Shown: piece by piece, positions 44,307-53,774 of the stretch
Layout: each line of letters starts with the position of its first letter
Numbering within the stretch: the stretch's first letter is position 1
DNA from: Candidatus Bathyarchaeota archaeon
GTDB lineage: Archaea; Thermoproteota; Bathyarchaeia; Bathyarchaeales; Bathycorpusculaceae
Direction: 5' to 3'
NCBI GenBank assembly: GCA_018396705.1
Contig: JAGTQZ010000004.1
Span: forward strand, 186,001 to 250,000
Length of the DNA stretch: 64,000 bases
Program-made: the position numbers and the translations under genes
The notes under the pieces: model-generated
Seen by the model: the letters and a program-made list of their open reading frames with translations, nothing else
Databases searched by the model: none
What the model was told of the DNA's origin: nothing

Positions 44307-46699
44307 CCTCCAAAAAAGTCTGTAAGCTTTCTTTCTCCCTCCTCTTCTTCGCTTGCCTTAGCTTTCAATAAATCTTCCTCTGTTATGCCAAAGCACTCAA
44401 GAACTCTAGCGGCAGCTGGTACAACTTGGTTAGTTACATAATATTCCACGTCCACTTCGTCGTAGCTGGCGAACATGTATGGCTTAACCCGCTCATAAAG
44501 CCGTCCAGTTCCAGCGACCACGACATAGCCGACTTTGTCACCCATGGCGAGCTCCCAACCTTTCTCTATTAACATCTTCGCAGCCGCCACGTGAGGTGCT
44601 CTTACCTCATATTCCCCAATAGGCTTGGTTAAGGTTTTCCATATTATTAGGTCTCGGTATGGAACACGCTTCTGTCTAAGCTCTTGAATAAACTGTCGGG
44701 CAACCCGCGCAGCCTTCTTGGGCGACTGTTCCTTCAAAATAACCTCTAAAACCTTTTCTTGAACTTTCTTGGCAACGGCAGCCCAATCGCCCCTTATAAC
44801 CTCCAAACCAACAATGTCTAACCGGCCATCTGGAAGAAGCCCAGCATAGCGCTTTTTTGCCTCTGTGAAGAATATGCGCTTGTAGATTTTGTCTGGTTTG
44901 ATTTCTAAGCCGAGCCTTTCGTAAATTTTCTCCACAAGCCTCTTTGCTTTTTCCTGTTCATACTTTATGAATATGCTGTCTGTGTCGCCGTAAACAACCG
45001 TTAATCCCTCCTCTTCAGCCATTTTAATAGCCGTTTGAATTGTCTGCCTGCCAAATGCGGTGGCTGCCTCTGCAACGGGTTTCATGTACCATCTGGCGCC
45101 AATCCAACCAGCATAGCCATAAGAAGCATTTGTTATAACTTTAACAGCTTTCTGTCTAGCATCCAAAACACGGTACTCAACACTGTCCGGCAGACAGCAC
45201 TTCATTTTGGTGCGAATTTCATTTCTTATGGATATAAGATGGGATAATACTTCCTTATAAAATCCAGGAGGCTCTTTCCTAAATTTATGCTTAACTTCAG
45301 GAGCTTCATAAACTCCGCAGGATGGCGTCTGCTCTTTCGGAGCTACGTAAGTGTCTGGGGAAAGGTTGTAAGCTATCATAAGATTTGGATACATGGACGC
45401 GAAGTCTAAAACAGCAATGTTCTCATGCAGTCCAGGCTTTGGACTAAGCACAATGGCGCCAGCATACGGTCTATAGGGTTGTTCAACTCTTTTGGGAACA
45501 AGCTCCCCAATCTTATAGGCATGTTTTATCAAGAACCATTCTACACGAAAGCCAACAGCCGCCGTTCCAATATGGTCTAGGGGTAAGCCTACAAGGCTTG
45601 AAAGTTGCATGGCAAAGTCCAGAATAGCGTTAGCTACTCCCATGATACAGCGTGCGTTCTCCATGGAAAATCGTTTTAGAATTTCACGTTTACCCTTATC
45701 ATCCCAGTACTCGGCAAAATCTACATCCTCAATTAAGACGCGATCTTCAAGCTTCATAACGCCCAGATAATCCGCCAGATTTTCCAAAGTTTTAACTTTA
45801 ACATCTGGAAACTCGTCGGCAAAATCAAAAAGGTCCACATTAGCCCGTCCGGTAATCGAAACATGTCCGTAAACACTTGTATGCGGCTCTGTTCCAACCC
45901 TGTCAATGGACAGACGTATTTCAAGTTGCCTACATCGTTCGTTCAAATAAGCCCAATCCTGTCGGTTAACACCGAAACCAACAATAATGTCAGGGTCGAA
46001 ACTGCGTACATACTTCATAAAAGCCTCTAAGACAGGTTTGTCATTTTTTCCTTCTCCAGCCAAAAACTGTCTTTCTTCGCCATTATTGGTCACCGTTGAA
46101 ATTATTACTACAGGGTTTCTCTCAGGCTTCGGCGTCCCCTCTCTACTATAACATATTATCGAAAAACCTAAAATCCTAAAGTTTGGTATGTCCGTTTTTT
46201 CCACAAACCTTGGAGGAGACTTAGCCACATAAACACGGTCAACTTTGACGTTCCGCTTTTCAACATCCTCATTAACTTCAACTTCATGCCAGCCGCAAGG
46301 AACAACCCCGTTATCAATTAAGTAGCGCATGGAATACCGAATATCATCCTCAAAGCAATCCTTTACACCGTCCAACTTCCGCAAAGCCCTAGCATATTTC
46401 GCCACCAAGTCCGGATCCTGGCAATAAATCTTTAAAGCCTTGACAGACTTGCCGAAAAACCGCTTTTCGGCAGCTTCAACTCTAACAATAAATGGATACT
46501 CCACCTTCCTTGACATAATCTCCGCAGCAAGCTTAGCGGGGTCAAAACCGTCCTCGACGACAGCGTAAAAATACATAAGAAAGTTTCTATCAATAACTAA
46601 AACCCTGTCTCCAGCGTTGTCGATTCCCCAAAGCCAAATCTCAGGCTCGTGGCCTCTGACTTCATAATTTACATCCAGCAGCCAAAACGTGATTCTCAT
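44303..46699 (-). CDS. polB: Family B DNA polymerase with degenerate exonuclease motifs
   Basis: The 798-residue polymerase has intact synthesis motifs: DFASMYPNLM near residue 433 (motif A), KVITNASYGY (motif B) and VYGDTDSIF near residue 567 (motif C). In the 3'-5' exonuclease domain the usual FDIE of Exo I reads FSII (residues 179-182), and the Exo III YxxxD block reads FSMEN near residue 345, so proofreading is probably lost. Exo II keeps an Asp in NRQDWAYL. ATG 46699 is preferred because AAGGGA precedes it; TTG 46714 is the alternative. The C-terminus ends KLTDFFGG, which resembles a PCNA-interacting peptide. Confidence 0.93.
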   Translation of the reverse strand: MRITFWLLDVNYEVRGHEPEIWLWGIDNAGDRVLVIDRNFLMYFYAVVEDGFDPAKLAAEIMSRKVEYPFIVRVEAAEKRFFGKSVKALKIYCQDPDLVAKYARALRKLDGVKDCFEDDIRYSMRYLIDNGVVPCGWHEVEVNEDVEKRNVKVDRVYVAKSPPRFVEKTDIPNFRILGFSIICYSREGTPKPERNPVVIISTVTNNGEERQFLAGEGKNDKPVLEAFMKYVRSFDPDIIVGFGVNRQDWAYLNERCRQLEIRLSIDRVGTEPHTSVYGHVSITGRANVDLFDFADEFPDVKVKTLENLADYLGVMKLEDRVLIEDVDFAEYWDDKGKREILKRFSMENARCIMGVANAILDFAMQLSSLVGLPLDHIGTAAVGFRVEWFLIKHAYKIGELVPKRVEQPYRPYAGAIVLSPKPGLHENIAVLDFASMYPNLMIAYNLSPDTYVAPKEQTPSCGVYEAPEVKHKFRKEPPGFYKEVLSHLISIRNEIRTKMKCCLPDSVEYRVLDARQKAVKVITNASYGYAGWIGARWYMKPVAEAATAFGRQTIQTAIKMAEEEGLTVVYGDTDSIFIKYEQEKAKRLVEKIYERLGLEIKPDKIYKRIFFTEAKKRYAGLLPDGRLDIVGLEVIRGDWAAVAKKVQEKVLEVILKEQSPKKAARVARQFIQELRQKRVPYRDLIIWKTLTKPIGEYEVRAPHVAAAKMLIEKGWELAMGDKVGYVVVAGTGRLYERVKPYMFASYDEVDVEYYVTNQVVPAAARVLECFGITEEDLLKAKASEEEEGERKLTDFFGG

Positions 46700-46765
46700 A
46701 CATTTTCCCTTCAAACAATTTTAGTTGTCGGCTTTCCTTTAAACTTTAAGAAGAGAAAATTTGGA

Positions 46766-46871
46766 TGGCGGGTCCGCCGGGATTTGAACCCGGGATCTCC
46801 GGCTTAGAAGGCCGACGCGCTTTTTGGATTAAACGCATCGCGCCTGATAGTCCAAGCTGCGCCACGGACCC
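46766..46871 (-). tRNA. tRNA-Arg(UCU), intron-containing, CCA encoded
   Basis: On the minus strand, GGGTCCG pairs perfectly with CGGACCC, followed by discriminator G and an encoded CCA. The D stem is GCGC/GCGC after removing 27 extra bases. The anticodon arm TCGGC-CTTCTAA-GCCGG has anticodon TCT (Arg). The T arm is CCGGG-TTCAAAT-CCCGG. The mature length is 79 including CCA. An AT-rich promoter lies upstream near 46900-46930. The extra bases sit in the D arm, not at the common 37/38 site. Confidence 0.93.
46821..46847 (-). other. 27-base intron in the D arm of tRNA-Arg(UCU)
   Basis: Removing these bases restores a normal D loop and the GCGC/GCGC D stem. TTGGA just before the insertion can pair with TCCAA near its end, and a CGC-GAT-GCG hairpin lies inside. 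The exact splice points could shift by a few bases, and I could not draw a perfect bulge-helix-bulge by eye. Confidence 0.72.
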
Positions 46872-46955
46872 TTTTTATTATCAAACACCTTTCTGAAAAA
46901 AGCTGAATATAGCTTTACCTAATAAATTTTGAGACGTGAAAAACAAAATGCGAGA

Positions 46956-47032
46956 AGGCGCCAATCGAGCAGTTAAGCCGTTTTGCTTGAACGTACTGGT
47001 AAGCTCTGTAAAGCATAGCTCGCGCTGCGCCT
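46956..47032. ncRNA. Structured 77-base element downstream of leuS (unassigned)
   Basis: Nested inverted repeats close this stretch: AGGCGC (46956) with GCGCCT (47027), a 4x4 internal loop, then CGAGC (46966) with GCTCG (47018). Inside is TTAAGC-cgtttt-GCTTGA. It lies between leuS and the tRNA-Arg gene. It may be a small RNA, a processing signal, or the leuS terminator structure. It is not a tRNA (no T arm). Confidence 0.4.
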
Positions 47033-47034
47033 AA

Positions 47035-49947
47035 TCATTCTATATAGATTGCCGGCCTCAGCGGTTTAGCCAAACGAGCCTTATTTTGAGGATCATATCG
47101 TTCAACAGCGTTTTCCTCAAAAATGGATATTTCTGCGTTTATCTCGCTTCGAAGGAATTCCTCTGCTTCTTTCAAAACTTGGGCTTCATTTATCTGTCCA
47201 ACTGCCATTAGCCTTTGTTTTCTTTCTTGAGACATCTGATTAACTTCAACCAATATTTTATTGGCGAAATCTGCCATCTCTTTGACTTTATCTTTAAGGT
47301 CTGGGTCATTTAACAACTCCTTTATTAAAGTGTTTAGAGTGATCTTCCCTTCCATGGATTTTTCCAGAGCCCTTAGGTATATTTTCCATTTCCATGGAGC
47401 CGCTGTATAACAGAACACTTTTTTCGGCGTTACTTTCGTTGCCTTTAATATGTTGCGTATATCTTCTAAAAGTCTCATTATCAAGGCTTCGCTTTCCTCT
47501 GCTTTTGTATCCACTTTTGTCTTGTCCGGTTTAGGCCATGGCGCCAGAGATGCAAACCCCTTTCCACCCATGATCTCCCATAACTCTTCGCCTATGTGTG
47601 GAGCGAACGGTGTCAGCATCAGCGCTTGAACTTTCAATGCTGTGTTAATAATGCTTACCTTCGTTTTCCCTCCAATTTTTGTGCGTCTCTGATACCATTG
47701 TAAGTCTTGGTCTAATTCAAAAAGAATCGTTTGAATCGCCTTACGTACTTCTAGTTTTTCCATAGCCTCTGTTGCCTTTTCTATATGTTCTTGAAGACGG
47801 CTTAGCATCCACCTATCAGCCATCGTTAAGTCTCCATTGACGCTTTCTTCCTCGGTGTTCTTGGCTAATTGGACCGTTTGCACAACAAGTTTGTAAAGGC
47901 GTTCCAGTTTTTCACGCATGGCCCTTGCTACGGCTTGACTGAAGTCTGCATCTTGAAGTAGCTCGGCAGTGGCTAACACGCTTAACCTTATCGGGTCCGC
48001 TCCATAACTAGCGAGGCCTTCTCTTAAGGGTATTATGTTGCCAAATGACTTACTCATCTTCGCGCCTTCCATTGTGACAACACCATTTGTCACTATTTGC
48101 TTAGGCCAAAGTTCTCTTGGAAATATGGCTGTATGGTTGAATATCATGAAAGTTAAATGGTTTGGAATTAACTCGTGAGCTGAGTGTCTGCTGTCAAGCG
48201 GATAGAAATACAGAAACTCTCGCCGCATGCCTTCAAGGACCACTGTGCTTATGCCGGTTTTCTCTGCTATTTTCTCGACGTTTCCGACGCCCAAGAAAAC
48301 ATAATCAAAAACATCGTCTGTAAGCTGGCTTGGCTGGATGTTATGCTCTCTTATGTGCCGGGCAATAGTGTAATAAGCCATGTAAATCGTTGAATCCGAT
48401 AATGATTCAATGATCCACTCTGGATCCCATGGAAGCTTTGTGCCTAAACCGGATTTTCGGGCACAAGCCTTTTCGCGGAGCCAGTCTATCACATATTTAT
48501 ATTCAGCACGCAGTTCCTCCGGGTAAACCTTCATTTTTTCTAAGCATTTGTGAGCCAAGGCTTTCCATTCTGGATTGCCATAGTCGATGAACCATTGGTT
48601 TTCAAAAATTTTCACAATACATTCTGTTCCACATCGACATAGCACCGGCCTATTCAGAAGCTCGTACATGATTGTGGCCTTCGCATTAGCTATCAAGTCC
48701 TGTTTCACTCTTTCTTTAGCCTCTGACACAGGTAAACCGGCGTATCTTCCAGTGTTGGCTTTCATTCTACCGTTGTGAAATTCGTGTCTATAAACTTCTC
48801 TTGTAGCTTCTTCAAGTTTGGGATCTGTCTGCTCTTTTATACCCATCCGTTTTACAACATCCGCTGCTGGAACTTCGGAGTATTTGGGAACTTCAATTAT
48901 CGAAACAGCCTCTATGGACTTTATTGCGTCTGCTGCTAATCCATATTCTTCGAGCCGTTGCGGTTCTTTTTTGATGTTCTCTAAGGCTACATAATCGTAG
49001 GGTGCATGTCCAGGTACAGACATTACCACACCTGTTGCATTTTTGGGGTCAACGAAATCCGCGGGCAGAATATAGACTTCATCTTCAGTAGCTGGATTTT
49101 TGACTTTTTTGCCCACAAACTCTTTTCCGAATAAACTTTCAAGAACCTTTACTTGGCGGTTCTGGTATGTTAGTTTTTCAGCGCATTCCCGGCTTATTAT
49201 CCATTTTTCATCGTCAATTATGGCTTTCACGTATACTGCTTTCGGGTTGATCCATATGTTCGTCACACCAAAAACTGTTTCGGGGCGCAGAGTTGCCGTT
49301 GGAAGGATCCATTCGTCACACTTGAACTTTATTAGGGTGAATTCACCTATTTCAGGTTCCACATCACCTTTGGTGTCATGTTGCCCAACCGGGTTTCCGT
49401 CTTTTGGACACCAGCCTACCGGATGGCTTCCACGTTTTATATATCCCTTTTCATGGAGTTTGCGGAACTGCCACTCTATAAAACGGTTATATTGAGGGTC
49501 TACAGTTGTGAATTCCCGTCTCCAGTCTATGGAATAGCCTATCCGCTTCATGCCCTCCTTAATTTCTTCATGGAAATAGCGCGCCATGCTAAGGGGATCC
49601 GTTAACTCCTTCAGCTTTTCTTTCGGAACCTTGTAAATATTAACAAAATCGTTTATCAACTCCTGATCGTTTTCAGCTAGACGCTTCGCCATCGCCAAGA
49701 CAGGCGTTCCCGTGTAATGAAACGCCATCGGTAAAAGAACATTATAGCCTTTCATGCGCATATACCTGGCATACGCGTCTGCCAGCGTATAAGTTCTAGC
49801 ATGGCCTATATGCTGTGGAGAATTCGGATACGGGTAGGCCACCGTTATGTAAAACTTGGGCCTTAATGGGTCAGGGTTTGCCTCGAAAATCTTTGCTTCT
49901 TCCCAACGTTTCTGCCATTTTTCCTCGATTTTCTTTAAAAACTCCAT
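47035..49947 (-). CDS. leuS: Leucyl-tRNA synthetase
   Basis: The 970-residue class Ia synthetase is of the archaeal/eukaryotic type. It has AYPYPNSPQHIGHARTYT (HIGH) near residue 35, a large CP1 editing domain (about residues 190-450), and GAKMSKSFGNIIPLREG (KMSKS) near residue 630. The ATG at 49947 matches the usual N-terminus MEFLKKIEEKWQKRWEEA. The frame is open to GTG 50025, adding 26 residues, and a GGAG lies only 2 bases before that codon, so the longer form cannot be excluded. The gene probably has its own promoter. Confidence 0.95.
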   Translation of the reverse strand: MEFLKKIEEKWQKRWEEAKIFEANPDPLRPKFYITVAYPYPNSPQHIGHARTYTLADAYARYMRMKGYNVLLPMAFHYTGTPVLAMAKRLAENDQELINDFVNIYKVPKEKLKELTDPLSMARYFHEEIKEGMKRIGYSIDWRREFTTVDPQYNRFIEWQFRKLHEKGYIKRGSHPVGWCPKDGNPVGQHDTKGDVEPEIGEFTLIKFKCDEWILPTATLRPETVFGVTNIWINPKAVYVKAIIDDEKWIISRECAEKLTYQNRQVKVLESLFGKEFVGKKVKNPATEDEVYILPADFVDPKNATGVVMSVPGHAPYDYVALENIKKEPQRLEEYGLAADAIKSIEAVSIIEVPKYSEVPAADVVKRMGIKEQTDPKLEEATREVYRHEFHNGRMKANTGRYAGLPVSEAKERVKQDLIANAKATIMYELLNRPVLCRCGTECIVKIFENQWFIDYGNPEWKALAHKCLEKMKVYPEELRAEYKYVIDWLREKACARKSGLGTKLPWDPEWIIESLSDSTIYMAYYTIARHIREHNIQPSQLTDDVFDYVFLGVGNVEKIAEKTGISTVVLEGMRREFLYFYPLDSRHSAHELIPNHLTFMIFNHTAIFPRELWPKQIVTNGVVTMEGAKMSKSFGNIIPLREGLASYGADPIRLSVLATAELLQDADFSQAVARAMREKLERLYKLVVQTVQLAKNTEEESVNGDLTMADRWMLSRLQEHIEKATEAMEKLEVRKAIQTILFELDQDLQWYQRRTKIGGKTKVSIINTALKVQALMLTPFAPHIGEELWEIMGGKGFASLAPWPKPDKTKVDTKAEESEALIMRLLEDIRNILKATKVTPKKVFCYTAAPWKWKIYLRALEKSMEGKITLNTLIKELLNDPDLKDKVKEMADFANKILVEVNQMSQERKQRLMAVGQINEAQVLKEAEEFLRSEINAEISIFEENAVERYDPQNKARLAKPLRPAIYIE

Positions 49948-50156
49948 AAAATCTTCTGAGCTATTCCGGTGGATATTAAAGGTTTTGTTTTCAGAGGGTG
50001 AGAACACGACCCCCCATTTTCGCACCGCTCCTTAAATATTGCTGTCCCCTCATTAAGCCTTTACTCTTTTGCTAAATGGCGCCAAAGCCAAAGGGAACTA
50101 AACCAGCTGGCTGGTTTCAAACCCAAAAATATATGGACTTAAAAAAGAAAAAGGAG

Positions 50157-52532
50157 CTAAATTTGCAGTTTTTCCTTTACGTTTTTGCGTTTCTCTTCAG
50201 CCAGCGGTCCAAACTTTTTAATTCTATCAGTGAACATAGTGAATAGTTCTGCAGCCTTTTTGTAGACTGGCAGTGGCACGTAGCTGTATCTTAAGCGCAT
50301 GGTTTCTATTCCAAAGGCTGCTAGTTCCTTGCTCATATCTATCATGCGTTTCTTAGTGAACTTCTCATCTACTTCCTCGCTTCCCTCGATGACCAGCACT
50401 CCGTCCGCTCCATGAGCAAAGGCTGTTAAGATATGTTTCTTTCCAAGGATCGCTGTGGTTGGAACAGCCACTATACGAATGTTTTCCGGATAGTTAGCTC
50501 GATCAAGCCCCAGGAAGTCCATACCTGTATATCCCACATTCTTATCGACAAAGGCTACAATTCGAATTTCTTGCGGTGCTTTATCTGCTAATATGCCTCT
50601 AATAGTGGCAATTATCTGCTTTGACGTTGAGTTTTTGAAGTCTATGGCTTCCCGCGGGCATATGGGTATGCATGCACCACAGCCCGTGCACTGGAACGGA
50701 TCGATTTTGGCTTTACCTTCCTGCATTGCTATGGCAGTAACGGGACAGATTTTTACACATTCACCGCAACCGTTACAAAGATCCACTATGACAAAGGCTT
50801 TCTCGGGACTTGTGGTTACATACTCGCTTTTGAGGAATAAAGCTGCTCTCGCCGCTGCGCCCAAAGCATCTGAAACAGTGTCCCGTACGTCTTTGGGGCT
50901 TAAGGCACAGCCACACGCAAATATTCCAGTAACAAGCGAGTCCACCGGGTCCAGTTTTGGATGCTTTTCAGTTATGAAACCGTCCTCGCCTAGAGAAACC
51001 TTCATTTTTTCAGCTAACTCCTTTAAGCCGTCCGGTGGAACCATGGGTGTTGCCAATGCTACCATGTCATATTCATCCTCGCGAACTTCGCCAGTCAAGG
51101 TGTCTTCGGCTTGCACGACGAGTTTACCATTGTTGTTTTTCCAGACCTCTGCCACTTTACCTCGAATGAAGACTACACCTGCTTCTTGATCTCGCCAGTA
51201 CAAATCTTCATAACCCTTTCCAGTAGCCCTAATATCCGTGTAATAAACCGTAACGTCTACTCCAAGCATTTTCTTAAGCACAAAAGCCTGCTTTAAAGCG
51301 TACATGCAACATATTCGACTACAGTATGGAATGTGGTTTTTGTCCCTTGACCCCGCGCAAAGTACTATGGCGATTTTGCGGACATCGCTTCCGTCTGCCC
51401 GTTTAACATAGCCGCCAGTTGGTCCGGTGGCAGATGTCAGCCTTTCCAAGTCCATCATCGTAATAACGTCTTTGTATATGCCGTAGCCAAAGTTTTCCAG
51501 TTTTCGCGCATCGTAAAGCCTGTAGCCTGTGGCCAAAATTATGGCGCCAACGTTTAATTCAACAATTTTGCCGGTGTCATTCAGGTTTATGGCCTTCGCT
51601 GGACAGAGTTTTTCACATTTTCCACATTTTGTACACGCATTAAAGTCAATGACGTATGCGGATGGGACTGCCTGTGGAAACTCTATATAAGCGGCTTTCC
51701 GTTGAGACAAACCTTCATTAAACTCGTCTGGAACAGTCACCGGGCAGACTTTAGCGCAGACACCGCAGCTTCGACACTTTTCAACATCCACGCCACGAGG
51801 CTTCATGAAAACTTGCACAAGATAATTGCCCGGCCTCCCGCTAACGTCTTGTACTTCAGCATACGTCAACAAGTTAACGTTTGGGTTTCTGCCAACCTCA
51901 GCCATTCTAGGTGTCAAAATACACTGGGCGCAGTCCAGAGTGGGGAAAACCTTCGTGAGTTTCGCCATGTTCCCGCCTATGCTAGGCTTACGTTCCACGA
52001 GATGAACTTTATAGCCCAAGTATCCAAGCTGTAGAGCAGCCATAATACCGGCTATGCCGCCGCCAACAATAAGTATCTCCCGCGAACCCTTTTCACTAAT
52101 CACTTGGAGAGGTTCAAGTTCTAAGCTGCGTTCATATCCACCCCTTATAAGGCTTACAGCCTTCTTAGTTGCTTCAGGATTCAGCTTTGGCCCGTGAACC
52201 CATGAGTCTTGTTCTCTTATGTTTACAAATTCAAGCATATAGGGATTCAGCCCAGACCTTTCTAAAACGCTTTGGAACGTGGCAAGATGCATCCTAGGCG
52301 TACAAGAAGCCACCACAACCCTGTCAAGATTCTCCTTTTTAATAGCCTCTGCAATCATTTCCTGCGCTGGTTTTGAGCACAGATACTTATGATATTTGGC
52401 TACAACCACGTTTTCCCAGTTTTTAACAGCGTCAACAACAGCCTTAACATCCACAACATCTCCAATGTTACCACCGCACTCACACACAAAAATGCCTATT
52501 CGAGGTTTTTTAGACACTTCCCCATTTGTCAT
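50157..52532 (-). CDS. hdrA: HdrA-type flavoprotein with a cysteine-less MvhD-like C-terminus (HdrA1)
   Basis: The 791-residue iron-sulfur flavoprotein is the electron-bifurcating core of heterodisulfide reductase-like complexes. The N-terminal domain keeps its cysteine motifs: FVCECGGN, YLCSKPAQ, ASCTPRMH. The FAD site is GGGIAGIMAALQLGYLG near residue 155, then LDCAQCILTPRM. Ferredoxin pairs CRSCGVCAKVCP (about 262) and CTKCGKCEKLCP (about 302) come next, and a C-terminal pair CNGCGECVKICP and CTGCGACIPICP (about 580-625). Residues 655-790 align with MvhD (YPENIRIVAVPTTAIL) but contain no cysteine, so the [2Fe-2S] site is lost. It is divergent from the HdrC-HdrB fusion and probably its partner. 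Confidence 0.92.
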   Translation of the reverse strand: MTNGEVSKKPRIGIFVCECGGNIGDVVDVKAVVDAVKNWENVVVAKYHKYLCSKPAQEMIAEAIKKENLDRVVVASCTPRMHLATFQSVLERSGLNPYMLEFVNIREQDSWVHGPKLNPEATKKAVSLIRGGYERSLELEPLQVISEKGSREILIVGGGIAGIMAALQLGYLGYKVHLVERKPSIGGNMAKLTKVFPTLDCAQCILTPRMAEVGRNPNVNLLTYAEVQDVSGRPGNYLVQVFMKPRGVDVEKCRSCGVCAKVCPVTVPDEFNEGLSQRKAAYIEFPQAVPSAYVIDFNACTKCGKCEKLCPAKAINLNDTGKIVELNVGAIILATGYRLYDARKLENFGYGIYKDVITMMDLERLTSATGPTGGYVKRADGSDVRKIAIVLCAGSRDKNHIPYCSRICCMYALKQAFVLKKMLGVDVTVYYTDIRATGKGYEDLYWRDQEAGVVFIRGKVAEVWKNNNGKLVVQAEDTLTGEVREDEYDMVALATPMVPPDGLKELAEKMKVSLGEDGFITEKHPKLDPVDSLVTGIFACGCALSPKDVRDTVSDALGAAARAALFLKSEYVTTSPEKAFVIVDLCNGCGECVKICPVTAIAMQEGKAKIDPFQCTGCGACIPICPREAIDFKNSTSKQIIATIRGILADKAPQEIRIVAFVDKNVGYTGMDFLGLDRANYPENIRIVAVPTTAILGKKHILTAFAHGADGVLVIEGSEEVDEKFTKKRMIDMSKELAAFGIETMRLRYSYVPLPVYKKAAELFTMFTDRIKKFGPLAEEKRKNVKEKLQI

Positions 52533-52563
52533 TTGTGGATATCCCCAGTTTGCATGAATTTTA

Positions 52564-52594
52564 GCCTTTATAAAACTCGAAATGCTTTTAAAAC
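52564..52594. promoter_or_regulatory. Divergent promoters of hdrA1 and the HdrC-HdrB fusion
   Basis: The 95-base gap holds a minus-strand box A (AGTTTTATAAAGGC, 52564-52577) and a plus-strand box A (GCTTTTAAAAC, 52584-52594), only 6 bases apart. A protein binding here would affect both genes, consistent with making two subunits of one complex together. Confidence 0.5.
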
Positions 52595-52627
52595 CTTGCG
52601 CCTATCCTTCATCAAAAGTGATGTAAA

Positions 52628-53737
52628 ATGAACCTTCAAGAACTTGTTCAAAAACACAAGCTTTTGGAATGCATTCAATGTGGCACGTGCACTGGAAGCT
52701 GTCCGGTTGCTAAAAAGGCAAACCTCAACATTAGGCGGTATATGCGGGAGGTTTCTGCTCTTGGCAGATTATCCATCCATCCGCCAAATGAGTTGTGGAG
52801 TTGTACAACATGCTCCACCTGTGGTGTGCGTTGTCCCAAAGACTTGAATCCTTACGAGTTTTTAATAGACATTAGAAGCATGGCTGTCGAGGAAGGACAA
52901 ATAGCCCCAACGATCAGAGACGCCCTTGAAAGCATTTTCAAAAATGGGAACCCTTGGGGTAGAATCCGCAGTAAACGCTTAGAATGGAGCCAAGGACTAA
53001 ATGTTAAACATTTCTCCCAAGGAGTGGAAATTCTATACTATGTAGGTTGCACGCCAGCATATGACCCACGAGTGCAAAATGTTGCAAAAAGCCTTGTAAA
53101 ATGCTTTGAGGCGGCTAAACTGAACTTTGGAATTTTAGGCGAAGAGGAAAACTGTTGTGGAAGCGAGGTCTACGGTATGGGCGAGAAGGGACTCTTCGAC
53201 TTCCTAGTTGAAGAGAACATGAAAATATTTAACAAATATGGCGTTAAACAACTGGTTACTAGTTGTCCTCACGGTTTTCACGCCTTTAAGAACCGATATA
53301 ATCAAACAAATTTCGAACCTCAACATCATACTCAACTTTTGGCAGAACTCATTGAAGCTGGAAGACTAACTCCACCAAAAGAATTGAATAAGAAGGTTAT
53401 CTATCATGATCCATGCTATCTTGGCAAACAAAACAACATCTATGACGAGCCACGCAAGATTATCGAAAGCATAAAAGGCGTCACTCTCTTGGAGTTTGAC
53501 CGTTCAAGAAGCAGAAGCATATGCTGTGAAGGCGGCGGAGGCAGAATGTGGGTTGATATTCCAGGACCACGCTTAGCTGAAATTCGAGTAAAGGAAGCCA
53601 TCGAAGTTGGAGCTGACGTTTTAGCCGTAGCTTGCCCCTTCTGCATGTTAACAATGGAAGACGCCGTCAAAACCACTGGAAACGAAGGAAAAATCCAAGT
53701 TTTAGATGTGGCTGAACTGCTAGCACTAGCTTTATAA
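52628..53737 (+). CDS. HdrC-HdrB fusion (HdrD-like) with an altered first CCG domain
   Basis: The 369-residue protein joins an HdrC-like ferredoxin part to two HdrB/GlpC-type CCG domains. The ferredoxin part has CIQCGTCTGSCP near residue 15 and CTTCSTCGVRCP near residue 58. The CCG domains would hold the non-cubane clusters that reduce disulfides. The second CCG is complete: YHDPCYLGK, SICCEGGGG, ACPFC. In the first, YVGCTP and ENCCGSEV are present, but the final CxxC reads CPHG, missing one ligand. ATG is 12 bases after GTGATG. It is the likely catalytic partner of HdrA1 across the divergent promoter. The disulfide substrate (CoM-S-S-CoB or another) is unknown. Confidence 0.88.
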   Translation: MNLQELVQKHKLLECIQCGTCTGSCPVAKKANLNIRRYMREVSALGRLSIHPPNELWSCTTCSTCGVRCPKDLNPYEFLIDIRSMAVEEGQIAPTIRDALESIFKNGNPWGRIRSKRLEWSQGLNVKHFSQGVEILYYVGCTPAYDPRVQNVAKSLVKCFEAAKLNFGILGEEENCCGSEVYGMGEKGLFDFLVEENMKIFNKYGVKQLVTSCPHGFHAFKNRYNQTNFEPQHHTQLLAELIEAGRLTPPKELNKKVIYHDPCYLGKQNNIYDEPRKIIESIKGVTLLEFDRSRSRSICCEGGGGRMWVDIPGPRLAEIRVKEAIEVGADVLAVACPFCMLTMEDAVKTTGNEGKIQVLDVAELLALAL

Positions 53738-53774
53738 AACAACCCCTTCTACACCGTTTTTGAGGCATTTGCAA

